This document shows, piece by piece, positions 6,774-11,013 of a DNA stretch of 11,013 nucleotides (the first letter of the stretch is position 1; each line of letters opens with the position of its first letter). The notes under the pieces are model-generated. The model was not told where the DNA came from. It ran no database searches and saw nothing but the letters and a program-made list of their open reading frames with translations. Source of the stretch: Thermoproteota archaeon (GTDB lineage Archaea; Korarchaeota; Korarchaeia; B14-G2); the NCBI GenBank assembly GCA_003661385.1, contig QMWA01000039.1:1-11013 (forward strand), read 5' to 3'. The position numbers and the translations under genes were made by a program.

Positions 6774-7991
6774 CTAGAGCAGTGGGACTGCAGCAAACAC
6801 CTTCGCATCGCCCACCAGGTTCTCTACCTTGGCGTACTCATTTGGCTGGTGGGCTGTCTCGTCTACAGTGCACCAGACTGCAGCTGGGTAGCCTCTAGCT
6901 CTGAATATGGCGGCGTAGGTTCCTCCACCTATCCCACCTGGCTTCGCCTCAATGCCTCTAGTGAGCCTTATGGCCTCCTGAAGCCTCTTCACAACCTCGC
7001 TATCTGGGCTGGTTGGAGGCGGGGCGTCTATCCTGTTTGTAGTAGAGACCTCCACCCTAGCTCCAGGATAGACCTTCTCAAAGACTTCCGCGACAGCCTC
7101 GGCTGCCTCAACAACGTCATCAAGCCTGTACTCTGGCAGTACTCTGCAGTCAAAGTAGAGCACGTCTACTCCAGGTATGGTGTTCACGTTCTCCACGTTA
7201 GCCTCATGCTTCGTGGGCTCAAACGTGGAGTAGGGTGGGTCAAATAGGGGGTTCTGGCTGCTGAACCTCGTCCTGAAGAGCTCGTCAAGGGCTATTGCGA
7301 GCCTCATCCCTATCCTGTGGGCGTTGAGAGCCCTGTGAGGCATGCTGGCATGCCCCTCCTTCCCCTCTACCCTGAGCTTCAGCCAGATGATCCCCTTCTC
7401 AGCTACCTCGATGAGAGACCCATCAGAGTTCCCTGCATCAGGTACAACTATCAGGTCATCCTTCTTGAAGCCCACCTTATCGAAGATGTACTCCAGCCCA
7501 AGCTTGCTCCCCGCCTCCTCGTCAGAGGCGTATATGAGCCCTATGGTGAGCTTAGGCTTAGCTCCAGCCTCAACCATGGCTCTAGCAGCTAGCAGAGTCG
7601 AGGCTATGGCCTGGCCATTGTCCTCTGCTCCCCTACCATATACCCTGCCGTCCTTGAGGACAGGCTTAAAGGGGTCAGTCTCCCATAGGCTTAAGGTTCC
7701 AGCTGGCACGGTGTCAAGGTGGCTGATCAGCCAAAGGGTCTTCTCGCTCTCCCCCTTGAGCTTAGCTATGATGTTAGGCCTCACTCCCTCAGGAACCCTG
7801 CTATCTGGCGCGTCAATCCTCTCGACGCTGAGCCCAATGCTCTCAAGCTCGCTCTCGATGAGCTGAGCTCTCCTGTACTCTCCCTCGCCGCCGAAGCTTG
7901 GGTTAACAGCCTTCTCCTCGATAACCTTCATCAGAAGCCCGACAGCCCAGCTGCTGAGCTCATCAACTCTCCTCAAGACATCATCTAGCAC
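6774..7991 (-). CDS. M20 family metallohydrolase (peptidase/deacylase, ArgE/DapE-like)
   Basis: 405 residues from the GTG at 7991. It has all ligands of a two-zinc M20 hydrolase: SHLDTVPAG (His91, with Asp93), GRGAEDNGQ (bridging Asp124), DEEAG (catalytic Glu158, ligand Glu159), VPDAG (Asp185) and ETAHQP (His381). GHASMP and a lid/dimerisation domain lie in between. The family cleaves amide bonds in small substrates: dipeptides, N-acyl amino acids or desuccinylation in lysine and arginine pathways. The substrate is not readable here; it is longer than archaeal LysK. The frame is open up to 8174 but the upstream part is low-complexity, and a TATA-like box sits at 8021-8027. The GTG at 7991 has GGTGGTGG just upstream and gives the family length. 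It is divergent from an Lrp/AsnC gene, a possible regulator. Confidence 0.9.
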   Translation of the reverse strand: MLDDVLRRVDELSSWAVGLLMKVIEEKAVNPSFGGEGEYRRAQLIESELESIGLSVERIDAPDSRVPEGVRPNIIAKLKGESEKTLWLISHLDTVPAGTLSLWETDPFKPVLKDGRVYGRGAEDNGQAIASTLLAARAMVEAGAKPKLTIGLIYASDEEAGSKLGLEYIFDKVGFKKDDLIVVPDAGNSDGSLIEVAEKGIIWLKLRVEGKEGHASMPHRALNAHRIGMRLAIALDELFRTRFSSQNPLFDPPYSTFEPTKHEANVENVNTIPGVDVLYFDCRVLPEYRLDDVVEAAEAVAEVFEKVYPGARVEVSTTNRIDAPPPTSPDSEVVKRLQEAIRLTRGIEAKPGGIGGGTYAAIFRARGYPAAVWCTVDETAHQPNEYAKVENLVGDAKVFAAVPLL

Positions 7992-8020
7992 TAAACCACC
8001 ACCAGCCATCAGCCACATGG

Positions 8021-8027
8021 TATAAGA
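8021..8027 (-). promoter_or_regulatory. TATA-like box for the M20 gene
   Basis: Minus strand reads TTCTTATACC around 8021-8027. Initiation about 25 bases downstream would be near 7998, giving a leader of about 7 bases before the GTG at 7991. This argues against the in-frame ATGs at 8018 and 8009, which would lie within the core promoter. Confidence 0.5.
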
Positions 8028-8039
8028 AGTTAGCTTACA

Positions 8040-8131
8040 GCATCCAGCAGAGCACAGGAGGCCAGCTCTGCTGCTGAGCTCTATGCCAGCTGGATGCAGG
8101 CTCCACTGTGCTACGCTGAACCGCTGGCCTC
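8040..8131. repeat. Three overlapping 9-base inverted repeats in the M20/Lrp divergent region
   Basis: Perfect arms: gcatccagc (8040-8048) with gctggatgc (8089-8097); cagcagagc (8045-8053) with gctctgctg (8065-8073); gaggccagc (8058-8066) with gctggcctc (8123-8131). The pairings are mutually exclusive or crossing. They lie upstream of both predicted transcription starts, so they are more likely DNA-level sites or compositional noise than leader RNA structures; an untranslated RNA gene cannot be excluded. Confidence 0.5.
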
Positions 8132-8176
8132 TGAGCTCCTGCTGAAGAGGCTGAGGCGGTGTCAGCTTGGGCAAAA

Positions 8177-8185
8177 GATATTAAG
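8177..8185 (+). promoter_or_regulatory. TATA-like box for the first Lrp/AsnC gene
   Basis: gatattaag, preceded by the purine-rich gcaaaa, is the only AT-rich patch before the gene and is centred 33 bases before the TTG at 8214. The transcript would start around 8206, within the GGGGGT (8205-8210). Confidence 0.5.
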
Positions 8186-8213
8186 CTTGAGCGGGGTTTG
8201 AAGTGGGGGTTGC

Positions 8214-8672
8214 TTGGACTCTAAGGACTTGAGGATACTGAAGCTTATTCAGGAGAACTGTAAGCTGACTGTCAGGGAGCTGGCTAGGCTCGTTAAGTCC
8301 CCTGCTACGACAGTGCACTCCAGGATCAAGAAGCTGGAGAGGGAAGGCGTGATAAAGGGGTATAAGGCGATAGTGGACGCTGGGAAGGTAGGCTTCAGGA
8401 CTACAGCATTCATACTGGTATCCTTCTCGTACAATGGCTTATCTCAGAGGGAGGTTGCTAGGAAGATAGCTGGCATCCCAGAGGTTCAGGAGGTGCACAT
8501 AATAACTGGAGACTGGGACATGATACTCAAGGTCAAGGTGAGGGATGTGGAGGAGCTTGGCAGGCTTGTCATAGACAAGCTGAGGACCATTGAGGGGGTT
8601 GAGAAGACGCTTACCTGCGTGGTGTTGGATACAGCGAAGGAGACGACAGAACTCCCGCTGCGAGAGCCCTAG
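8214..8672 (+). CDS. Lrp/AsnC family transcription regulator
   Basis: 152 residues with an N-terminal winged helix-turn-helix (about 17-48, including LTVRELARLVKSPATTVHSR) and a C-terminal RAM/ACT-like domain (about 65-142) with the GDWDMILKV strand typical of small-ligand and dimer contacts. These archaeal regulators bind amino acids and control metabolic genes or themselves. The TTG at 8214 is chosen because GGGGGT lies 3 bases upstream and the product then begins MDSKDL, exactly like its paralogue at 8693-9115. A short tail beyond the domain (residues 143-152) is not conserved in the paralogue. It is divergent from the M20 hydrolase gene, a plausible but unproven target, and converges with the paralogue with 20 bases between stops. 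Confidence 0.92.
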   Translation: MDSKDLRILKLIQENCKLTVRELARLVKSPATTVHSRIKKLEREGVIKGYKAIVDAGKVGFRTTAFILVSFSYNGLSQREVARKIAGIPEVQEVHIITGDWDMILKVKVRDVEELGRLVIDKLRTIEGVEKTLTCVVLDTAKETTELPLREP

Positions 8673-8692
8673 TCCACAGCTACAGCACCCCA

Positions 8693-9115
8693 CTACTTTA
8701 TCCTCTCAAGGAGTATGGCTGGGCAGAGCTTTACGACGCCATCTATCTTCCCGTACTTCATGTGGATCAGCTCATTGAGGTGCTTCGCATCCCTAGCCCA
8801 AACCTCTATCATTATCATGTGGTCTCCAGTTGAGGTGAACACTCTCTTCACCTCAGGGAACTTAGCTAGCGCCTCGACTACAGCGAGGTACTTTTCAGGG
8901 ATGACGTCAACGCCTACTATTGCGACTGTGTTGTAGCCCAGCTTGCTTGGGTCTATCACAGCAGTGTACTTCTTTATGACGCCTGCCTTCTCGAGCTTCT
9001 TGATCCTCTTCCTCACTGAGGACTCGCTTATCCCTATCCTCCTAGCTATCTCCACATAGGGTGTCCTGGCGTTCTCCTCTAGGATGCTGAGTATCATGAG
9101 GTCTTTGCTGTCCAT
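8693..9115 (-). CDS. Lrp/AsnC family transcription regulator (second copy)
   Basis: 140 residues. Winged helix-turn-helix at about 17-48 ([18 protein letters not shown]), then a RAM domain from about residue 61 containing GDHMIMIEV (97-105), the usual ligand/dimer motif. The N-terminus [15 protein letters not shown] closely matches its convergent neighbour MDSKDLRILKLIQEN, but the RAM domains differ, so the two are related regulators that probably sense different ligands. The ATG at 9115 has a strong TATA-like box 25-26 bases upstream (9137-9144), predicting a leaderless transcript. The region between this gene and the truncated peroxiredoxin (9116-9298) is divergent, so this regulator may act on that promoter or on its own. 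Confidence 0.92.
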   Translation of the reverse strand: MDSKDLMILSILEENARTPYVEIARRIGISESSVRKRIKKLEKAGVIKKYTAVIDPSKLGYNTVAIVGVDVIPEKYLAVVEALAKFPEVKRVFTSTGDHMIMIEVWARDAKHLNELIHMKYGKIDGVVKLCPAILLERIK

Positions 9116-9136
9116 GGCTGTCTCCTGCTTGCGAAG

Positions 9137-9144
9137 TTAATAAA
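9137..9144 (-). promoter_or_regulatory. TATA box of the second Lrp/AsnC gene, leaderless start
   Basis: Minus strand TTTATTAA, preceded by a purine-rich TGAAGG that could be the BRE. The centre is 25-26 bases before the ATG at 9115, so transcription should begin at the start codon. This is the clearest promoter in the window. Confidence 0.65.
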
Positions 9145-9207
9145 CCTTCAGGCTGAACTCAGAGTCAACTGCATGGCATAAGCTCCATGAAGAGGATGTA
9201 GCGTGTC

Positions 9208-9248
9208 ACGATTTGGATGTATACTATGACATTTGGGACGAAAATCGT
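9208..9248. repeat. Inverted repeat in the Lrp/peroxiredoxin intergenic region
   Basis: acgattt (9208-9214) and aaatcgt (9242-9248) are perfect inverted arms separated by 27 bases, in an AT-richer and AGCT-free stretch that differs from the surrounding sequence. Possible operator for the peroxiredoxin promoter; the arms are short and chance is possible. Confidence 0.3.
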
Positions 9249-9260
9249 ACAGAAAAAGGG

Positions 9261-9267
9261 GTTAAAG
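9261..9267 (+). promoter_or_regulatory. TATA-like box for the peroxiredoxin frame
   Basis: gttaaag, preceded by the purine-rich gaaaaagg, is centred about 35 bases before the ATG at 9299, which would leave a leader of roughly 9-10 bases. The control region looks intact although the gene is truncated. Confidence 0.4.
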
Positions 9268-9298
9268 GAACAGCACACACAAGCCGAAACGTGGTACT

Positions 9299-9547
9299 AT
9301 GGTAGGTGTAGGCCAGCTTGCCCCAGACTTCGAGCTAGATGCCTACTTCCCTGAGACAGGTGAAGTAAAGAAGATAAAGCTCAGCGGCTACAGGGGAGAG
9401 TGGGTAGTCCTCTGCTTTTACCCAGCAGACTTCACTTTCATATGCCCAACAGAGCTCAGAGCAGTCGGTAAGGTCTATGAGCAGCTCAAACAGATGAACA
9501 CTGAGGTCATAGCCATAAGCACAGACACAGTCTACAGCACGCGCTAA
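9299..9547 (+). pseudogene. Truncated AhpC/Prx1-type peroxiredoxin
   Basis: The first 80 residues are a good peroxiredoxin: APDFELDAYF near the start, then YPADFTFICPTEL with the peroxidatic Cys49 in its P42-x3-T46-x2-C49 motif, and TEVIAISTDTVYS at 69-80. The frame then ends as TR-stop. Full-length relatives run to roughly 190-215 residues and carry the conserved arginine and, in 2-Cys types, the resolving cysteine in the missing part. The conserved continuation after VYS is usually His; reading into the +1 (mod 1) frame gives VYS-H, so one lost base is a simple explanation for the stop. The sequence beyond that frame change is not recognisable as peroxiredoxin, so more than a frameshift has happened. 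Probably not an active peroxidase, unless a short form is made. Confidence 0.75.
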
Positions 9548-9744
9548 GAAGCCTTTCATGGTTGAGGGATGAGGGCTTTGTGCTTGAGAGGCGTGAGCCT
9601 GAGGCCAGGAAGAGGCTTAAGGTAGCTAGCAGGCTTAAGCAGCTGTGTGAAGAGGCATCCTACAGGCCCTCGTGGCATCGGTGGCTCAAGCTGAGTCAAG
9701 AGAGTGTGAAGAGCAAGCGCTGGCATGCGCTGCTATCCACTTGA
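9532..9744 (+). other. Unidentified short open reading frame after the peroxiredoxin break
   Basis: The frame is open from about 9532 to the TGA at 9742-9744; the first usable start is a TTG at 9562 (60 residues). The residues are basic and charged (LERREPEARKRLKVASRLKQ, then YRPSWHRWLK and SKRWHALLST). Codon choice (AGG, AAG, GAG, CTT) matches the real genes nearby, so it may be genuine coding sequence rather than chance. I do not recognise the family. It may be the tail of another gene joined to the peroxiredoxin fragment, a remnant of a lost mobile element, or an eroded peroxiredoxin C-terminus. The last 12 bases overlap the convergent DUF3795 gene. Confidence 0.35.
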
Positions 9745-10020
9745 AGTACCTCCTATGATGTTTAGGAAGACCTCGCTGTACACCTTCCACTTCAGCTTCC
9801 CATACTCTTCAGTCTCCCACATGAACCCCTCCTTATGGAGCTGACATGGGAACTTGGTGCACTCAAAGCAGCACCTGACCCCTTTCTCTATGGCACACTT
9901 GGCGAATAGGCAGGTGTCCACGTGTGCATCGCAGCCCTCACATAGCTTCTTCACATAAGCTGGGCAGAGCTCACAGAGTAGGCCGCAGTAGGCATAGAGC
10001 ACGTCACCTAGCTTTGGCAT
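9733..10020 (-). CDS. DUF3795 cysteine-rich protein
   Basis: 95 residues from the ATG at 10020. Eleven cysteines lie in the first 60 residues: 12, 16, 19, 27, 30, 37, 42, 50, 51, 54 and 59. The pattern AYCGLLCELCPAY ... CEGC ... C.FAKCA ... CCFECTKFPC is that of DUF3795, small proteins thought to bind zinc or iron-sulfur clusters; no activity is established. The C-terminal third has no cysteine. The frame is open to 10119, but residues there are not family-like and cross a TATA-like box at 10052-10061. GGTG 7 bases before the ATG at 10020 supports that start; the ATG at 10026 is possible. It lies 64 bases after the DUF1648 gene on the same strand and overlaps the short ORF at its 3' end. Confidence 0.85.
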   Translation of the reverse strand: MPKLGDVLYAYCGLLCELCPAYVKKLCEGCDAHVDTCLFAKCAIEKGVRCCFECTKFPCQLHKEGFMWETEEYGKLKWKVYSEVFLNIIGGTSSG

Positions 10021-10051
10021 GCACATGCACCAGAAGCTGAGCTCAGTGTGC

Positions 10052-10061
10052 AATATTAAGG
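10052..10061 (-). promoter_or_regulatory. TATA-like box for the DUF3795 gene
   Basis: Minus strand reads CCTTAATATT, centred about 36 bases before the ATG at 10020 and 30 before the ATG at 10026. It lies between the DUF1648 stop (10085) and the DUF3795 start, so the gene appears to have its own promoter. Confidence 0.5.
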
Positions 10062-10084
10062 TTTTGGGGGTGGCGGCGAGGCTG

Positions 10085-10681
10085 CTAAGCCTGTAAGCCA
10101 GCTGCCCCAGGGGCTTCATGCTCCTTCAAGGCTTCTTCAAGCTCCCTGGATAGCCTCCTCAAGTAGAGGATTAGGCCTGCCATCACCACAGCTACCCAGC
10201 TGACTACAGCTACAGGGATGAACTTCACTGCCATGGCTCTTCCTGCTGCAGCCTTCAGGATGGACAGCTCTAGCAGGTACATCAAGACTGCGAGCAGTAA
10301 GGCGATGGCAGACATAGCCTCAAAGTACCTGTTCACAAACCTGCTCCTCTCACCAGGCGGTAGACCTCTGAGCCTGATGAAGAAAGCTGGCAAGCTGACC
10401 AGGTAAGAGTACTTGTTCACCAGGGTAAACCTGAACCAGACTATAGCCAGCACCAGAGCTGGGGCAATAGTGAACACAGCCACCATAGCCAGCAGGCTCC
10501 TCTTGCTACCGTACGCAGCTGGCCTCCCCTCCTCATCAAACCTCGTAGGGATCTTCTCAGGAAGCCTGCCATAAGCCAGGAGGACATGAGCCCACATGAC
10601 AGCGACAACAACCACCGCCAAGACAGCTGCAGCTCTGCCAGCAGCCCCCATAGGCCCCTTAGGAGCAAGCTCACCACTCAA
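10085..10681 (-). CDS. DUF1648 domain membrane protein
   Basis: 198 residues with four likely membrane helices (about 17-37, 62-83, 123-142 and 153-174). Between helices 1 and 2 is the DUF1648 signature LPEKIPTRFDEEGRPAAYGS (40-59), here predicted to lie on one side of the membrane. The C-terminal tail is charged (RRLSRELEEALKEHE). DUF1648 proteins are integral membrane proteins of unknown role; in bacteria the domain occurs in SdpI-type immunity proteins, but this protein lacks a clear second SdpI half, so immunity is not claimed. The TTG at 10681 is chosen because GGGGGT (10691-10686) precedes it by 4 bases; the ATG at residue 11 is an alternative. TATA-like boxes and a repeat cluster lie directly upstream. 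Confidence 0.82.
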   Translation of the reverse strand: MSGELAPKGPMGAAGRAAAVLAVVVVAVMWAHVLLAYGRLPEKIPTRFDEEGRPAAYGSKRSLLAMVAVFTIAPALVLAIVWFRFTLVNKYSYLVSLPAFFIRLRGLPPGERSRFVNRYFEAMSAIALLLAVLMYLLELSILKAAAGRAMAVKFIPVAVVSWVAVVMAGLILYLRRLSRELEEALKEHEAPGAAGLQA

Positions 10682-10693
10682 GCAGACCCCCAG

Positions 10694-10720
10694 CTTAAAG
10701 GCGTAGGCCTACTTAAAGGC
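10694..10720 (-). promoter_or_regulatory. Duplicated TATA-like box of the DUF1648 gene
   Basis: cttaaaggc occurs at 10694-10702 and 10712-10720 (minus strand GCCTTTAAG twice, 18 bases apart). The distal copy is centred about 34 bases before the TTG at 10681 and would allow a transcript that includes the GGGGGT; the proximal copy is too close (about 16 bases) for that start but would fit the in-frame ATG at 10651. Confidence 0.5.
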
Positions 10721-10829
10721 TAGCGCACCACTGGTATGCTGCCAACATACCAACATGCTAGTTGCCTAGCACACTTCTGGTAGGTGCTACCAGTGGTATG
10801 TTGGCCTAGCACACCACTGGTATGTTGGC
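10719..10829. repeat. Cluster of direct and inverted repeats, copies of the antitoxin-like gene's 3' tail
   Basis: tggtatgttggc occurs at 10794-10805 and 10818-10829, its inverse gccaacatacca at 10741-10752, and a near copy tggtatgctgcc at 10732-10743. accactggtatg occurs at 10727-10738 and 10813-10824; gcctagcacac at 10764-10774 and 10804-10814. Palindromes: tggtag-gtg-ctacca (10778-10792) and tacca-g-tggta (10788-10798). In all, TGGTA/TACCA appears six times in about 92 bases. On the minus strand the unit reads AACATACCAGTGGTGTGCTAG, the last codons and stop of the gene at 10806-11013. Confidence 0.8.
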
Positions 10830-11013
10830 TTTCTTCCTCAGCTCATTGAACTCATCTAGGCTTAAGCCAGCTAGCTTAGCTGCCCTCCTGATGTCTCCTG
10901 CTTCCACGTAGTACTTTAGTGCAGCTTTTATCCTCGGTGGCTGCTTTTCTATGAAGCTCCAGTCTGCTTCGCTTCTCCTAATCCTCCTAGCCTCCTCATC
11001 CTCCTCTCTCCAC
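10806..11013 (-). CDS. Antitoxin-like/UPF0175-like DNA-binding protein, C-terminal part (5' partial)
   Basis: On the minus strand a frame is open from the window edge (first full codon 11012-11010) to the TAG at 10808-10806, 68 residues. The C-terminal half, KAALKYYVEAGDIRRAAKLA followed by GLSLDEFNELRKKANIPVVC, has the form of crenarchaeal UPF0175/VapB-like proteins: a helix-turn-helix (RRAAKLAGLSLDEFNELR) and an IPV tail. Many of these are encoded just before PIN-domain toxins. No such toxin follows here; the next gene on this strand is DUF1648. The N-terminal part is outside the window, so the assignment rests on the tail alone. Its last eight codons are part of the repeat cluster at 10719-10829. 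Confidence 0.6.
   Translation of the reverse strand, partial: WREEDEEARRIRRSEADWSFIEKQPPRIKAALKYYVEAGDIRRAAKLAGLSLDEFNELRKKANIPVVC

Noticed and set aside
6585-7247. Plus-strand 220-codon open frame
   Set aside because: It is antisense to DUF3160 and M20, both with clear family motifs; the translation has no recognisable domain and unnatural composition.
7342-7866. Plus-strand 174-codon open frame
   Set aside because: Ser/Pro/Leu-rich shadow on the strand opposite the M20 gene.
6774-7991. Assigning the M20 protein as LysK or DapE
   Set aside because: Motifs identify the M20 family only; the length exceeds archaeal LysK and no lysine biosynthesis genes are near.
8019-8174. N-terminal extension of the M20 protein (52 residues before the first in-frame ATG)
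   Set aside because: The residues are not family-like, the stretch contains inverted repeats, and the TATA-like box at 8021-8027 lies across the junction; the GTG at 7991 with GGTGGTGG upstream fits better.
8030-8200. tRNA, RNase P RNA or box C/D RNA in the divergent spacer
   Set aside because: No T-loop or cloverleaf, no conserved RNase P core and no clear C box; only inverted repeats are visible.
10027-10119. N-terminal extension of the DUF3795 protein
   Set aside because: It overlaps the DUF1648 3' end and a TATA-like box, and the DUF3795 pattern begins only after the ATG at 10020.
10085-10681. SdpI-type immunity protein
   Set aside because: Only the DUF1648 half is evident and there is no toxin operon; the membrane protein is left without a function.
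10719-10829. CRISPR array
   Set aside because: Repeat units differ in length and orientation, spacers are not regular, and there are no cas genes.

Overview
This window is almost certainly from a thermophilic archaeon of the Thermoproteota (Crenarchaeota-like) lineage. Points in favour are an AlaRS-type C-terminus, a thermostable-type family 4 uracil-DNA glycosylase with four cysteines, a PaREP1 protein (a family known mainly from Pyrobaculum and relatives), a DUF422/CruF-like membrane protein and two small Lrp/AsnC regulators. Many starts are GTG or TTG, and most transcription units have a TATA-like box 20-35 bases before the start codon with almost no leader. I cannot name the genus. The whole window is very rich in the tetranucleotide AGCT (21 copies in the first 480 bases by hand count).

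Left part (1-4161): the 3' end of an alanyl-tRNA synthetase gene (+) runs tail-to-tail into a minus-strand pair made of a DAO-family flavoprotein (first) and the uracil-DNA glycosylase (second, overlapping the flavoprotein stop). A 129-base divergent promoter region separates this pair from a plus-strand pair: a thioredoxin reductase-like protein and, one base later, a CruF/DUF422 membrane protein.

Middle (4138-8213): all on the minus strand are a PaREP1 protein whose 3' end overlaps the DUF422 gene, a large exported DUF3160 protein of unknown function, and an M20 metallohydrolase. The M20 gene is divergent from an Lrp/AsnC regulator across a stretch rich in inverted repeats.

Right part (8214-11013): two paralogous Lrp/AsnC genes converge with a 20-base gap. 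A peroxiredoxin reading frame follows that is cut off after about 80 residues, just past its active-site cysteine. Next to it is a short unidentified ORF with normal codon usage. Then come, on the minus strand, a cysteine-rich DUF3795 protein, a DUF1648 membrane protein, a roughly 110-base cluster of inverted and direct repeats, and the 3' end of an antitoxin-like gene. The repeats are diverged copies of the last codons of that antitoxin-like gene.

The genes look like ordinary housekeeping, redox and envelope functions. I found no CRISPR array, complete insertion sequence, tRNA or rRNA, and no clear multi-gene defence system. The most unusual items are the repeated gene tail at 10719-10829, the truncated peroxiredoxin, the trxB-DUF422 pair and the AGCT excess.
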